This document shows positions 20,321-30,318 of a stretch of 64,000 bases of DNA, one piece after another. The DNA lies in assembly GCF_000238315.3 (NCBI RefSeq), contig NZ_CP011924.1, positions 2,478,501 to 2,542,500 on the forward strand, read 5' to 3'. Within the stretch, counting starts at the first letter, position 1. Each line of letters starts with the position of its first letter. Source of the stretch: Pseudoalteromonas piscicida (GTDB lineage: Bacteria; Pseudomonadota; Gammaproteobacteria; Enterobacterales; Alteromonadaceae). Under the pieces are notes generated by a model. It ran no database searches, was not told where the DNA came from, and saw only the letters and a program-made list of their open reading frames with translations. Position numbers and translations under genes: made by a program.

Positions 20321-20617
20321 ATGTCACCTGAGCTAACGCTTATTTTACTCAACTTTATTCTACTTTTTGTGGCCTATGTATTCGTTTACCCAAAGTTAAA
20401 AGAGAAAAGCCTCGCCAGTATCAGCAAACAAGATTTATTGGTTACTGCGGTTTCTTTAGTTGTGTCTGGAAGTTTGTACTATGGCAAGGATATCGAATTT
20501 TCGTTAGTGTTTTTTAAGAGTAATTGGGTGGTGTTTACGATTGTCGCATTTAGCGTGATTGAAATCCCATTTTTACTGTGGTTTAAACGTCGCTATAACA
20601 TTAAGTTTGGAGAGTAA
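20321..20617 (+). CDS. Small membrane protein of unknown function
   Basis: 98 residues with three predicted membrane helices (about 4-24, 42-60 and 70-90) and a basic end RRYNIKFGE. I do not recognise the family. The frame extends up to 20288, but the ATG at 20321 follows AGAGGTAATC, a good ribosome site. It stands alone between the divergent methyltransferase gene and the convergent TonB-like gene. Confidence 0.6.
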   Translation: MSPELTLILLNFILLFVAYVFVYPKLKEKSLASISKQDLLVTAVSLVVSGSLYYGKDIEFSLVFFKSNWVVFTIVAFSVIEIPFLLWFKRRYNIKFGE

Positions 20618-20671
20618 GTATCACACTCCCCAAATTTACTTAATTTGAAGTTTAAGCTAACGGATTTTTAT

Positions 20672-21109
20672 TTATTCACAGTCCAATTTAGCTTGAGCTT
20701 CACAACGCATTTGCGCGTCAGCTAAATCGGCACCGCCCAGGCAAAAATCAATTCTCATCAACTTTTCTTCTCGCCCAAGGTGCTGCGTATCAACAGGAGA
20801 CCATTGCCAACTTTTAATAAGTTGTTTAGCGTGCTTAGCCAATTTTGTGGATGGAATGCTAGCAATTTGTACTATATCATCAGTTTTGCCATCAGCACCA
20901 ATCATCACCTTGAATACGGTACATCCAGCAAGCTTGCGCTTTGCTAATGCTAGTGGATATTTAGGTGTGCTATTACCTTTCTTTTGCCAAATGGAAGTTT
21001 CTATAGATGGACTTAACTGGGTTGACTTTATATCAGCATATACTGTCTTTGCTGCAGCTCCCCAACAGCTGCCTAAAATCAGCAAACCAATCAATAATTG
21101 AATTTTCAT
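20672..21109 (-). CDS. Exported TonB C-terminal-like protein
   Basis: 145 residues. A signal peptide (about 1-20, MKIQLLIGLLILGSCWGAAA) precedes a region (about 48-115) resembling the TonB C-terminal domain: PKYPLALAKRKLAGCTVFKV, a GADGKTDD turn and WQWSP. There is no membrane anchor with proline-rich linker, so it is not a classical TonB. Four cysteines lie in the mature part (GCTV, FCLG, RCEA, DCE). Similar free-standing exported domains are common in Alteromonadales; their role is unclear. The start follows AAAGGAG. Confidence 0.7.
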   Translation of the reverse strand: MKIQLLIGLLILGSCWGAAAKTVYADIKSTQLSPSIETSIWQKKGNSTPKYPLALAKRKLAGCTVFKVMIGADGKTDDIVQIASIPSTKLAKHAKQLIKSWQWSPVDTQHLGREEKLMRIDFCLGGADLADAQMRCEAQAKLDCE

Positions 21110-21205
21110 AAATACTCCTTTTTATACTTATCAAATAGAGGTTCCACTCTACTTCTTATTCATTGAAAAACCAAAGCAATAGTTGCTTTGGCTTCCATAG
21201 GCAAC

Positions 21206-22213
21206 TCACTCAGCTCGCTTTTCGCGACCAAGCAATGCCATCGCGGCTTCTTTCACATCTTTTTGCTCATAAAGCACTAGATAGATCTGCTCGGTGATCG
21301 GCATTTCAATACCTGTGCGTTTGGCAAGTAGATAAACTTCTTTGGTATTGCGATAGCCTTCGACCACCTGACCTATACTCGACATCGCCTCATCGACCGA
21401 CTTTCCCGAGCCAAGTGCAAGACCAAAGCGGCGATTACGCGACTGGTTATCCGTACAAGTGAGAATCAGGTCACCCAGTCCTGCCATACCCATAAAGGTT
21501 TCAGAACGCGCGCCTAAAGCACATCCTAAACGACAAAGTTCAGCAAGTCCTCGGGTAATAAGCGCCGTTCTGGCATTGGCACCAAAACCAAAGCCGTCAG
21601 ACATGCCCGCGCCAATTGCGATAACGTTTTTGACCGCGCCACCGAGCTGAATACCAATAAAGTCTTCATTGCTATACACCCGAAACGAGCGACCGCAATG
21701 CAACAGCTCTGCAAGCTCTTCACGAAACTTTGCACAAATCGAAGACACTGAAATAGCAGTAGGTAACCCTGCTGCCATTTCTTTTGCAAAAGTAGGTCCA
21801 CTTAGCACCGCCAGCGGCACATCGTCACCTAACACGTCCAGTGCAACCTCTTGCAATAATCGCCCAGTATTCGGTTCCAGCCCCTTGGTTGCCCAAGCTA
21901 CTTTTGCATTCTCAAGTAGCATAGGTTTAATCTTCTTCAAGGTGTCTGCAAACGCATGACTTGGCACAACCACCAAAATACGCTCGCTAGACTTAACAGC
22001 CGTTTCTAAATCGGCCTCAAGTTCAAGCGTGTTTGGAAACTGGGTGTCAGGAAGATAACGTTGGTTTTTACGCTCAGCTGCTAGCGCCTCAACGTGTTCG
22101 CTATTGCGTCCCCACAGTGTCACTTGGTGACCATTTCGGGCGAAACAAATAGCAAGGGCGGTGCCATAAGACCCCGCCCCTAATACAGTTACAGCTGATT
22201 TTGCTGTACTCAT
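21206..22213 (-). CDS. gpsA: Glycerol-3-phosphate dehydrogenase [NAD(P)+] GpsA
   Basis: Makes sn-glycerol-3-phosphate from dihydroxyacetone phosphate for phospholipid synthesis. 335 residues with the Rossmann motif [12 protein letters not shown] near the start, then [24 protein letters not shown] (substrate loop), [13 protein letters not shown] with the catalytic Lys, and [11 protein letters not shown] choose ATG 22213; the preceding TTG codon would add one residue. It starts 4 bases after the secB stop, so it is cotranscribed with secB, a widely conserved pair. Confidence 0.96.
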   Translation of the reverse strand: MSTAKSAVTVLGAGSYGTALAICFARNGHQVTLWGRNSEHVEALAAERKNQRYLPDTQFPNTLELEADLETAVKSSERILVVVPSHAFADTLKKIKPMLLENAKVAWATKGLEPNTGRLLQEVALDVLGDDVPLAVLSGPTFAKEMAAGLPTAISVSSICAKFREELAELLHCGRSFRVYSNEDFIGIQLGGAVKNVIAIGAGMSDGFGFGANARTALITRGLAELCRLGCALGARSETFMGMAGLGDLILTCTDNQSRNRRFGLALGSGKSVDEAMSSIGQVVEGYRNTKEVYLLAKRTGIEMPITEQIYLVLYEQKDVKEAAMALLGREKRAE

Positions 22214-22216
22214 CAA

Positions 22217-22705
22217 TTATGCGTCAGCAGTTTGCTCAGGCTGCGCTTGAGCCGCACGTTGCTGCATATACTGAGCGAATAATGCGTCAAAGTTAACTGG
22301 CGCAAGGTTTAACTGTGGGAAAGTACCACGGTTAACTAGGCTAGCTACCGCTTCACGCGCATATGGGAATAGAATGTTAGGGCAGAATGCGCCTAGCATG
22401 TGTGCCATTTGCATTTCTTCAAGATCTGCAATTGCAAAGATACCAGCTTGTTGGATTTCACATAGGAATGCAGTTTCTTCACCAATAGTTGCCGTTACCG
22501 TTAGCGCTAGAACAACTTCAAAAACGTTGTCATCAAGCTTTGCTGAACGAGTGTCCATGTCTAGTTTAACTTCTGGTGCCCACTCTTTTTGGAAGATACC
22601 TGGTGAGTTTGGCGTTTCAAACGATACATCTTTAGTGTAGATACGTTGAATGTTGAACTGAGCGCCTTCTTGTTGTTGTTCTGCTGCTTGGTTTTGTTCT
22701 GCCAT
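22217..22705 (-). CDS. secB: Protein-export chaperone SecB
   Basis: Tetrameric cytosolic chaperone that keeps preproteins unfolded and hands them to SecA. 162 residues, close to E. coli (155). The N-terminal Gln/Ala-rich tail is followed by [19 protein letters not shown], an almost invariant SecB block, and later [17 protein letters not shown]. It lies between grxC and gpsA, as in E. coli. Confidence 0.97.
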   Translation of the reverse strand: MAEQNQAAEQQQEGAQFNIQRIYTKDVSFETPNSPGIFQKEWAPEVKLDMDTRSAKLDDNVFEVVLALTVTATIGEETAFLCEIQQAGIFAIADLEEMQMAHMLGAFCPNILFPYAREAVASLVNRGTFPQLNLAPVNFDALFAQYMQQRAAQAQPEQTADA

Positions 22706-22756
22706 GATAATTTCCTAAATTCTGTTGTGATCCTGCTAATTCCTAGCAGTCATTAT

Positions 22757-22785
22757 AAAAAATAAGCTGAGCCAAAGCTCAATCA
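22757..22785 (-). terminator. Hairpin terminator after grxC
   Basis: Minus strand: TGAGC-TTTG-GCTCA followed by GCTTATTTTTT. The stem is short, so termination is probably partial and secB may also be read from upstream. Confidence 0.5.
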
Positions 22786-22788
22786 ATT

Positions 22789-23046
22789 TTATGCTTGTAA
22801 TAGCTTATCGAGTTCGCCTTGCGCTTCAAGCGCCATCATATCGTCGCAACCACCAATATGGCGCTCAGCGATAAAGATTTGTGGCACGGTATAGCCACCG
22901 TTGGCTTTTTCGATCATCTCGTCACGAAGCTCAGGCTGTGCGCCAATATCATACTCAGTGTATGTGACACCTTTTGCATCTAATAGTGCTTTTGCACGAT
23001 GACAAAATGGACAATAGTCTTTGGTATAAATTACGACTTGGCTCAT
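22789..23046 (-). CDS. grxC: Glutaredoxin 3
   Basis: Small dithiol glutaredoxin that reduces disulfides with glutathione. 85 residues. The active site is DYCPFCHRAK, with the substrate motif TVPQIFIAERHIGGCDD. Two ATGs stand side by side (23049 and 23046); the second is at a better distance from GAGG. It lies between yibN and secB, the usual gammaproteobacterial arrangement. Confidence 0.95.
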   Translation of the reverse strand: MSQVVIYTKDYCPFCHRAKALLDAKGVTYTEYDIGAQPELRDEMIEKANGGYTVPQIFIAERHIGGCDDMMALEAQGELDKLLQA

Positions 23047-23058
23047 CATAGACCTCAG

Positions 23059-23490
23059 TTATTTTCCGTTAGAGATTGGTAAACCCGCACTTTGCCATGC
23101 GCCAATACCACCTGATAATACGTACACTTGCTCGAATCCAGCTTTGTGCATGTTATCAGCAACAGCAGATGCCGTCATACCTGTGTTACAGACCAATATA
23201 ATGGGCTTAGATTTATGTTTTTCAAGACCAGCAAAATCTTTTTGCTTGAGTTTTTCCGCATTCACCTGCTCAGAACCTGCAATGTGACCTTGGTTAAACT
23301 CTTTTGCTGCACGCATATCGAGTACCTGACCATCTTGGCGGTTAACAAGCATAGTCAACTGCTGAGGATTAATTTGTCTAATTTTAGAAAACTGACTTTT
23401 AAACCAACTACTCACTAACATCGCGGCTAACACAACCCAAATGATGCTAAGTACCGGATGGTTACCTAAAAACGCAACGTATTGTTCCAT
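23059..23490 (-). CDS. yibN: Membrane-anchored rhodanese-like protein YibN
   Basis: About 143 residues: an N-terminal membrane helix (about 10-31), then a rhodanese domain (about 40-140) with GQVLDMRAAKEFNQGHIAGS and the active-site loop ILVCNTGMTA, whose Cys is the expected persulfide site. E. coli YibN sits in the same place before grxC-secB. The frame opens from a TTG at 23505; I prefer ATG 23490. The natural sulfur donor and acceptor are unknown. Confidence 0.87.
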   Translation of the reverse strand: MEQYVAFLGNHPVLSIIWVVLAAMLVSSWFKSQFSKIRQINPQQLTMLVNRQDGQVLDMRAAKEFNQGHIAGSEQVNAEKLKQKDFAGLEKHKSKPIILVCNTGMTASAVADNMHKAGFEQVYVLSGGIGAWQSAGLPISNGK

Positions 23491-23767
23491 TAATTTATCA
23501 ACCAAAAATTATTAAACGATAAAGTGGCAGCAAGTATACCTGCTTTATTCTCGACAAAACAGACTTGTTCAACATGAGCAAATATCAATCTCAAAGTTGA
23601 TAATTCATCACTGTGGGGCTGAATATTCATACAAAAACAGGTATTCTACTTACCAGCAACCAGAGCAAGCTTATCGAAGCGCTGCAGCCCAAGTTAGTAA
23701 ATCTAACCTTGTAGCGTTTGCTATAAGACATCAACATCGTGCCTAATTCAGGATTTCAGGAGCGCAA

Positions 23768-25309
23768 ATGACAGCTAAGAAAAAGCCATTGGTATTAATG
23801 ATTTTAGACGGTTGGGGCTATCGCGAAGAAAGCGAGAGCAATGCTATTTTAGCAGCCAATACCCCAGTATTAGATGAACTATGGCGCTCTGCTCCACACA
23901 CCTTGATTTCAGGCTCAGGCCTTGATGTTGGTCTACCGGATGGACAAATGGGGAATTCCGAAGTTGGCCACGTTAACCTCGGTGCGGGACGTGTGGTTTA
24001 TCAAGACTTCACGCGGATCACTAAAGCGATTGACGATGGTGAGTTTGAGCACAATCCAGCTCTGGTTGAGAATATCGACAAAGCAGTGGCAAAGGGCAAA
24101 GCCGTTCACCTAATGGGATTATTGAGCCCAGGTGGTGTTCACAGTCATGAAGATCACATTGTTGCAGCGATTAAATTAGCGGCTGAGCGCGGTGCAACCG
24201 TCTATTTGCACGCATTTTTGGATGGCCGCGATACACCACCTCGTAGCGCACAAGCGTCAATTGAGAAAATGGAAGCCTTGATGCAGTCACTCAATTGTGG
24301 CCGCCTAGCGTCTATTATTGGTCGCTACTATGCTATGGACCGTGACAATCGCTGGGACCGTGTCGAGTTTGCTTATAACCTGATGGTAAGTGGCGACGCT
24401 GATTTTACTTATCGTAATGGCGTTGAAGCGCTACAAGCAGCTTACGCGCGTGATGAAAATGATGAGTTTGTTAAAGCATCAGTGATCACCGAAGCTGGGC
24501 AACCTGCCGCAACTATCAATGATGGTGATACGGTTATCTTTATGAACTTCCGTGCAGACCGAGCGCGCCAGATGACCCGTGCTTTTGTCGATGCTGACTT
24601 TAATGGCTTCGAAAAACGCAAAGCACCGGACCTAAGTGCGTTTGTTATGATGACTGAGTACGCTGCCGACATTAAAGCCCCTATCGCTTTCGCGCCTGAA
24701 GCACTTGTAAATGTGCTAGGTGAATGGCTAGCTAAGCACAACAAAACTCAGCTGCGTATTTCAGAAACGGAAAAATATGCCCATGTCACTTTCTTCTTTA
24801 GCGGCGGTCGCGAAGATCTCTTTGAAGGTGAAAAACGTGAGCTTATTCCTTCTCCACAAGTCGCCACTTACGACTTGCAGCCAGAGATGAACTCAGAAAT
24901 GCTAACGGATAAGTTAGTTGAAGCCATTCATAGCGGTGAGTTTGACGTCATTATCTGTAACTACCCGAATGGTGATATGGTTGGACACTCTGGTGTATTC
25001 GAAGCCGCAGTAAAAGCATGTGAAGCCGTTGATAAGTGTATCGGTCGTGTGGTTGCAGCGTTAAAAGAAACCGGTGGTGAAGCTCTGATCACAGCAGACC
25101 ACGGCAATGCTGAGCAAATGCAAAACCCGAAAACGGGCCAAGCTCACACAGCACACACTAGTGAGCCTGTACCATTTATTTATGTAGGTCGTGATGCAGA
25201 GCCACAAGCAGGAAAAGCACTAAGCGATGTTGCACCAACGATGCTGCATTTACTTGGTATGGAGCAGCCTAGCGAGATGACAGGCACTCCAATTATGCGT
25301 TTAAAATAA
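23768..25309 (+). CDS. gpmM: 2,3-bisphosphoglycerate-independent phosphoglycerate mutase
   Basis: Interconverts 3- and 2-phosphoglycerate in glycolysis, using two Mn ions. 513 residues, the usual length. The alkaline-phosphatase-like core has DGWGYRE near the start, the phospho-serine Ser64 in [21 protein letters not shown], and the metal-binding [10 protein letters not shown] and [10 protein letters not shown]. The start follows CAGGAGCGCAA. First gene of gpmM-envC-ctpA-yibQ, divergent from yibN as in E. coli. Confidence 0.97.
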   Translation: MTAKKKPLVLMILDGWGYREESESNAILAANTPVLDELWRSAPHTLISGSGLDVGLPDGQMGNSEVGHVNLGAGRVVYQDFTRITKAIDDGEFEHNPALVENIDKAVAKGKAVHLMGLLSPGGVHSHEDHIVAAIKLAAERGATVYLHAFLDGRDTPPRSAQASIEKMEALMQSLNCGRLASIIGRYYAMDRDNRWDRVEFAYNLMVSGDADFTYRNGVEALQAAYARDENDEFVKASVITEAGQPAATINDGDTVIFMNFRADRARQMTRAFVDADFNGFEKRKAPDLSAFVMMTEYAADIKAPIAFAPEALVNVLGEWLAKHNKTQLRISETEKYAHVTFFFSGGREDLFEGEKRELIPSPQVATYDLQPEMNSEMLTDKLVEAIHSGEFDVIICNYPNGDMVGHSGVFEAAVKACEAVDKCIGRVVAALKETGGEALITADHGNAEQMQNPKTGQAHTAHTSEPVPFIYVGRDAEPQAGKALSDVAPTMLHLLGMEQPSEMTGTPIMRLK

Positions 25310-25321
25310 CGGCCTGCCTGT

Positions 25322-26467
25322 ATGCCGTTAAAAACGACATTTCACTATGCCGCACTTCTCGGTGCGGCGTTACTCATGACAACAGCGCCCGCTGTTGCCA
25401 ACGAATCTAGAACCAAACAAGACTTAAGCGAAGTTCAGCAACAGCTTAAAGCTAGCCAACAAGCATTAGAAAAGCAGCGCGGTGAAATTAACAGTCACGA
25501 AGCAAAGCTCAAAGCCTTCGAACTTGATATTGCCAAAAGTGCCAAAGCTATCTCACTCACAGAAATCGGGATCAAAGAAAACCAAACCGAGCAGGCCGAA
25601 CTTAAAAAGCAAGAAAGCACGCTGTTAAACGACAAGAAAAAATTTGAAAAGATCCTTGCGGCTCAGCTAAAAAGTGCCTACATGACGGGCTCTCATGATT
25701 ATTCTAGAATGTTACTTAATCAAGAGCATGCAACAAAGCTCGAGCGCACCATTGCCTATTATGATTACCTAAATAAAGCACGCATTAAACAACTTGAACA
25801 GCTCAAATCTATCGGCCAAGAATTGGCACAGACTCAAGTTGAGTTAGCAAGAACACAAGCACGCTTAGAAGCGCTACAAAACCATCAGAATGAACGCTTA
25901 GATGCGCTCAAGAAGGCGCAGAAAGAACGCCAAAACCAGCTTGCAAACCTAAATAACAAACTCAGTGAAACACGCTCTGCTATCGCATATTTAAAAGAAA
26001 ATGAGCAAACCTTAATCCAAACTTTAGAAGAGCTTGCCAAGGCACAAAGAGAAGCCGAAGTACGCTTAGATGGACTAGCCAAACTCAAAGGCAAAATGAG
26101 TTTACCGGCCAAAGGTCGAATTAAGCATAAATTCGGCCAAAGCAAGCATGCAGGCATGAATTGGAAGGGCGTCCTCATTGGCGCAAAAGAAGGGGCTGAA
26201 ATTGCGAGTGTCGCTCCCGGTCAAGTTGTGTATGCAGATTGGTTAAATGGCTTTGGCTGGGTTATTGTGCTTGATCATGGGCATGGTTTTATGAGCCTAT
26301 ACGGCCACGCTCAAACACTGCTTCGCGATGTTGGCGATCAAGTTCGCAGTGGTGAAGTGATCGCTTTGGTAGGACAAAGCGGCGGACAAAGAGATCCTGG
26401 TCTATACTTTGAAATACGGCATAAGGGAAGCGCTGTAGATCCGATAAAATGGTGCAGATCCAGTTAA
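25322..26467 (+). CDS. envC: Murein hydrolase activator EnvC
   Basis: Periplasmic activator of the amidases that split septal peptidoglycan. 381 residues: a signal peptide (1-26, ending PAVANE), a long coiled coil (about 30-255), and a C-terminal LytM/M23 domain (about 265-380) with GMNWKGVLIGAKEG and LDHGHGFMSLYGHAQ. The first zinc-binding HxxxD of active LytM enzymes is replaced around KHAGMNW, as expected for an activator without hydrolase activity. It lies 12 bases after gpmM. Confidence 0.92.
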   Translation: MPLKTTFHYAALLGAALLMTTAPAVANESRTKQDLSEVQQQLKASQQALEKQRGEINSHEAKLKAFELDIAKSAKAISLTEIGIKENQTEQAELKKQESTLLNDKKKFEKILAAQLKSAYMTGSHDYSRMLLNQEHATKLERTIAYYDYLNKARIKQLEQLKSIGQELAQTQVELARTQARLEALQNHQNERLDALKKAQKERQNQLANLNNKLSETRSAIAYLKENEQTLIQTLEELAKAQREAEVRLDGLAKLKGKMSLPAKGRIKHKFGQSKHAGMNWKGVLIGAKEGAEIASVAPGQVVYADWLNGFGWVIVLDHGHGFMSLYGHAQTLLRDVGDQVRSGEVIALVGQSGGQRDPGLYFEIRHKGSAVDPIKWCRSS

Positions 26468-26505
26468 CTGAATAACCCGTGCTGCACCTTGATGAGGAGC
26501 AGCAC

Positions 26506-27717
26506 ATGAATAGACAAACCCGTTTTTACGCGCTTGCAGCGCGCTATGTTGCATTATTAAGCTTCCTGCTTTTGTTAAGTTTTAGCGCTTTTAGTCACGC
26601 GTCTACACAAAAGTTTTCGGCTCAAGAAATCGATGAAATCCTGTATCATATCCACACCTATTATGTTGAAGACTTGCCTCTGAGTCGCTACAACGCGGGC
26701 AACTTGTCGAGTCTCTTTGACAATTTAGATCCCTACTCTAAATACCTCAACGAGGAAGACTTGGAATCCATCTTCAGTGCAGCAAATGGGCGCTACACAG
26801 GGCTTGGTATTGAAGTCGAAGAGCAAGATAATTACGTGATTATCTTGGATACCCTGCCCAACTCACCTGCAGCTCAAGCAGGAATAGAGAGCGGTGATAA
26901 ACTCCACGCAATCAATGGCGCTAATGTCGCGGGCAAATCGATAGAAGAAGTGTCTGCCCTACTCAAAGCTGCAAATAAAAACCTCATCAATTTAGTGGTA
27001 TTAAGACAAGACGAGTTAGTTGCACTTGAGCTTAAACGTCAAGAGATAGTCATTGAAAGTGTCGCCAGTAAACTCTTAAACGACGGTACCGGTTTTTTGA
27101 GTGTCAACAGTTTTAACCACCACACCTATCATGATGTTGCAAGACACATAAACCGACTACAAGTACAGTTAGGCAGTCCATTGAAAAAGCTGGTTATTGA
27201 TTTACGTGACAACCCCGGCGGCACACTTAATAGTGCAGTGGCAATCTCAGATCTTTTTTTAGATAGTGGCACAATCGTCACGACCAAAGGCCGCTTCTAT
27301 GACGCCAATCAGGCTTACATTGCAAAGCGGGGAGATATTTTAAATGGTGCGCCTATTTTGGTATTAATCAACAATAATTCCGCTTCAGCTGCCGAGATTT
27401 TAGCGGCCGCACTCAAGGATAATAAACGTGCCTTAGTCGTTGGCTTACGTTCCTATGGTAAAGGTTCAGTGCAATCCTTGATCCCGATTGGCAATGGTAC
27501 TACAGCATTAAAGTTAACGACAGCGAGATACTACACACCTGCGGGTACATCAATTGAAGGTAAAGGCATAGAGCCCGATGTATATTTTACCAAACAAGCG
27601 CTTTCCCTGTTGGATAAAAGCGCTATAATCACTGGTGAAGAATCAATCAAAACAACAGGTATTGAACAGCTAGCCTCGCATTGGCCTAAGGCGCTAGCGT
27701 TAGTTCAATCACAGTAA
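26506..27717 (+). CDS. Carboxy-terminal processing peptidase, S41 family
   Basis: Periplasmic serine protease of the CtpA/Prc type, 403 residues. A signal peptide (about 1-32) is followed by an N-terminal helical segment, a PDZ domain (about 85-165, YTGLGIEVEEQ) and the catalytic domain with the Ser in NNNSASAAEILAAAL and the Lys in SYGKGSVQSL. ATG 26506 follows GAGGAGCAGC and is preferred over 26479. Placement after envC suggests a cell-wall or division-linked substrate, since Ctp proteases often trim murein hydrolases or their activators; this is inference. Confidence 0.9.
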   Translation: MNRQTRFYALAARYVALLSFLLLLSFSAFSHASTQKFSAQEIDEILYHIHTYYVEDLPLSRYNAGNLSSLFDNLDPYSKYLNEEDLESIFSAANGRYTGLGIEVEEQDNYVIILDTLPNSPAAQAGIESGDKLHAINGANVAGKSIEEVSALLKAANKNLINLVVLRQDELVALELKRQEIVIESVASKLLNDGTGFLSVNSFNHHTYHDVARHINRLQVQLGSPLKKLVIDLRDNPGGTLNSAVAISDLFLDSGTIVTTKGRFYDANQAYIAKRGDILNGAPILVLINNNSASAAEILAAALKDNKRALVVGLRSYGKGSVQSLIPIGNGTTALKLTTARYYTPAGTSIEGKGIEPDVYFTKQALSLLDKSAIITGEESIKTTGIEQLASHWPKALALVQSQ

Positions 27718-27763
27718 ATTAAAAAACGGTCCTGTAGGGCTGTAAACTATAATAATAATTTGT

Positions 27764-28543
27764 GTGCTAAAAAAAATAATCGGGATAATACTGACCTGCA
27801 TGACTTTTGCAGTGCCAGCAAAACAGTTTGCCATTGTTATAGACGACATTGGCAATCACCAACGTGACTTAGAGTTGCTGTCTTTACCGGGTGGGATCAC
27901 CTTTTCGATCCTGCCCCACACCCCTTTTTCTCAACAATTTGCCTTTGCAGCCAGCCGCCAACAACGCGAGCTTTTATTACATGTGCCAATGCAGGCACAA
28001 GACACGGAAAAGGTCCTTGGCCCGGGCGCATTAACTATCGATATGGAAAAGTGGCAGTTGCAAATGACACTTGGCAATGCGCTATCGACGCTACCTCAGG
28101 TTAAAGGCGTAAATAATCACATGGGCTCAGCATTAACCGAACAAATAGAGCCAATGAAATGGACAATGGAAATACTAAAAAAGCGCGGATTATACTTTTT
28201 GGATAGCCGTACCACTAGCCACAGTCAAGCCCAATATGCGGCCAACCTTTACGGCGTAAAAAACGTCGCTCGACAGGTCTTTCTAGATAATGATATATCC
28301 ACTGAGGCGCTCAACAAGCAGTGGCAACATATGCTTAAGCTACTTGATAATCACGAGCATGTTATTATCATTGCGCACCCATATAAGGAAACCGCCGCCT
28401 TTCTTGCAGCCAAGTTAGCTGAGCTTGAAAGTATTGATGCCAAACTGGTACCCGTGTCTCAACTGGTTGAACAAAAATACGTACGACTTGCAGAAATTGC
28501 TGAGCAGCATGCTATTTCCGGACAATTAAGACTCCAAGAATAA
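27764..28543 (+). CDS. Divergent polysaccharide deacetylase family protein (YibQ-like)
   Basis: 259 residues starting at GTG. A signal peptide (about 1-19, ending VPAKQ) precedes a divergent polysaccharide deacetylase domain (DUF610): VIDDIGNHQRDLELL, LLLHVPMQAQ, NNHMGSALT, LDSRTT and IIAHPY. Asp and His residues at the metal-site positions are present. The same gene follows envC in many gammaproteobacteria. Substrate unknown; a periplasmic glycan is likely. Confidence 0.87.
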   Translation: MLKKIIGIILTCMTFAVPAKQFAIVIDDIGNHQRDLELLSLPGGITFSILPHTPFSQQFAFAASRQQRELLLHVPMQAQDTEKVLGPGALTIDMEKWQLQMTLGNALSTLPQVKGVNNHMGSALTEQIEPMKWTMEILKKRGLYFLDSRTTSHSQAQYAANLYGVKNVARQVFLDNDISTEALNKQWQHMLKLLDNHEHVIIIAHPYKETAAFLAAKLAELESIDAKLVPVSQLVEQKYVRLAEIAEQHAISGQLRLQE

Positions 28544-28552
28544 AGATTAACA

Positions 28553-29026
28553 ATGATTATCATCAGACAGTTTCAAAACGGCGAAGAAGCCGTGCTACGC
28601 AAGCTTATGTTTGACACAATACGCTCGGTAAATATACAGCATTACTCCAATAGCCAAGTTAATGCATGGGCACATAGCGACGTTGTCGATAAAGGCTGGC
28701 AAGACCGATTAAGGAGCAATCAGCCCCTTGTCGCCGTACTAAATGGTAAAATTGTTGGCTTTGCCGATATCCAAGCTGACGGTCTTATTGATCACTTTTT
28801 TTGCCATGCAGAACATCAAGGCCAAGGCATAGGTAAAGCACTTATGCTCGCACTCTTAGAACACAGCAAAATAACCAACACAACGCGCTTATTTTCCCAT
28901 GTTAGTAAAACGGCTAAACCTTTCTTTGAATATTTTGGTTTCCAAGTGATAAAGGAACAACAAGTGACGGTTCGTGGCGAAGTGTTAACTAATTACCTGA
29001 TGGAAAAGAGTATGCCTGCCTGCTAG
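28553..29026 (+). CDS. GNAT family N-acetyltransferase
   Basis: 157 residues with one GNAT fold. The acetyl-CoA binding motif EHQGQGIGKALMLALLE is clear near residue 95, followed by the late strand and loop VSKTAKPFFEYFGFQVI. Substrate not deducible. It lies 9 bases after the YibQ-like gene, so it is likely in the same transcript, whose end is the hairpin overlapping its stop codon. Confidence 0.87.
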   Translation: MIIIRQFQNGEEAVLRKLMFDTIRSVNIQHYSNSQVNAWAHSDVVDKGWQDRLRSNQPLVAVLNGKIVGFADIQADGLIDHFFCHAEHQGQGIGKALMLALLEHSKITNTTRLFSHVSKTAKPFFEYFGFQVIKEQQVTVRGEVLTNYLMEKSMPAC

Positions 29027-29032
29027 CAGGCA
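29011..29032 (+). terminator. Hairpin at the end of the GNAT gene
   Basis: ATGCCTGC-CTGCTA-GCAGGCAT, a perfect 8-pair stem over the last codons and stop of the GNAT gene. A weak T-rich stretch follows. It could serve both convergent genes. Confidence 0.5.
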
Positions 29033-29047
29033 TACGAACTTTCTTCC

Positions 29048-29701
29048 CTAATCTATGGGCGCAAACCGCGTGGGTAAGGCACTAAATTGCAAGGATGGAT
29101 TTTGCTTCATCCACTTTTTCTTATTAGGGATTTGGATCTTAAACTCATCATCCGTCACAAACTTTTGGGTTTTACCCTTGGCATCCACAAACTGAATTGA
29201 TGCAGGCTCGGTAAATGTAAACTCTAGTTCATCAAAGCTTGGAGCAAACCAAGACAAGCTACCTGCCATCAACTCAACAAAAGCGTCCATATCCTCTAAA
29301 AGAATAAACAAATCGCGATACAAAACCTGCTGCTTAGTCAACGGCGCTATATCGGTATTGACCAGAATCGCAACGGCACCTTTTTCTTGATTGATCACTA
29401 AATTAACTTGATCTGCACGAGACTGCGGGAGAATAGGTAAATCAATATTGCCGTCTTTGTCTATGATACCGTTGGCAATGATCTTGTCATCTTGCTCCAG
29501 CCAAAGTTTAACATCCTCAAGCGCGATATCAGGCTGCTTCACTTCCACTGTAAATTTAGACAAGATATATTGCGACTGCGCTTTGTTGGCGATTAAATCT
29601 AGAATTTGATTAATCTCACCATATTCAACACTTCGCTCAGCGGCGAAAACAGAGTTGCAAAGTAAGCTCGCAACAGCACCTAACATCAGTAACTTTTTCA
29701 T
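29048..29701 (-). CDS. Exported protein of unknown function
   Basis: 217 residues from ATG 29701, which has AAAGGAT upstream; the frame itself opens at 29731. A signal peptide (about 1-20, ending SVFAAE) is followed by a soluble domain with EDVKLWLEQDDKIIANG and a repeated PASIQFVDAKGK-type beta pattern. No lipobox, membrane helix or known catalytic motif. Family not recognised. It converges with the GNAT gene and is divergent from the CBS gene. Confidence 0.65.
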   Translation of the reverse strand: MKKLLMLGAVASLLCNSVFAAERSVEYGEINQILDLIANKAQSQYILSKFTVEVKQPDIALEDVKLWLEQDDKIIANGIIDKDGNIDLPILPQSRADQVNLVINQEKGAVAILVNTDIAPLTKQQVLYRDLFILLEDMDAFVELMAGSLSWFAPSFDELEFTFTEPASIQFVDAKGKTQKFVTDDEFKIQIPNKKKWMKQNPSLQFSALPTRFAPID

Positions 29702-29838
29702 TGGGTTATCCTTTCTTATTGTTGTCTTCATATGAGGAGCTCTTCGAGAAATAGTTCAAAACTTGATCTCAATTCCATACATGCCAAATAGATCAAGCTA
29801 AACTCAACATAAGCATATGGAGTGAAAAGGAGTAGCAG

Positions 29839-30258
29839 ATGACCCAAACCGTAGCTGATTTAATGACCCCAGATCCGTTCGCAGTGATTGCTGAAAATAC
29901 CTTGCAAGATGCGCACAATTTAATGAAAGAAAAAAATGTTCGTCACATTCCAGTGATTGACGAAGCAGGAGCCCTAGTTGGTATGCTCACGCAAAAGATT
30001 ATGATCGCCAAGGTAATGGGAATAATGGCAACCTATGGCGCAAATGCGCTTGCCAGAAAAGAAAAGCAAACAAAAGTACAAGATATTATGGCGACCGATT
30101 TTGCGAGCGTGCGCCCAAGCCAATCACTACAAGATGTGGTGCGCTTTTTTGTCGATAATCGCCATGGCTGTATGCCTGTGGTAGACGAGCAAAACAAATT
30201 GGTTGGAATACTGACTTCATCAGACTTTGTGCGACTCGCTGCTGCACTCTTGTCTTAA
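29839..30258 (+). CDS. Two-CBS-domain protein
   Basis: 139 residues made of two CBS domains (about 8-60 and 80-135), each with the typical VRHIPVIDEAG / GCMPVVDEQNKLVG adenosine-binding strand. No other domain is attached, so it is a stand-alone nucleotide-sensing module. Ligand unknown. The start follows AAAAGGAGTAGCAG. It is divergent from the exported protein and converges with pepB. Confidence 0.88.
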   Translation: MTQTVADLMTPDPFAVIAENTLQDAHNLMKEKNVRHIPVIDEAGALVGMLTQKIMIAKVMGIMATYGANALARKEKQTKVQDIMATDFASVRPSQSLQDVVRFFVDNRHGCMPVVDEQNKLVGILTSSDFVRLAAALLS

Positions 30259-30272
30259 ACGTGGTAACAAGC

Positions 30273-30304
30273 GAGTGTATTCCACTGTCTCGCGGAATAC
30301 ACTC
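30273..30304. terminator. Bidirectional hairpin between CBS gene and pepB
   Basis: GAGTGTATTCC and its perfect 11-base complement GGAATACACTC, with a 10-base loop, lie between two convergent genes. T-runs on either side are weak. Confidence 0.55.
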
Positions 30305-30318
30305 AGCTAACTGCATGA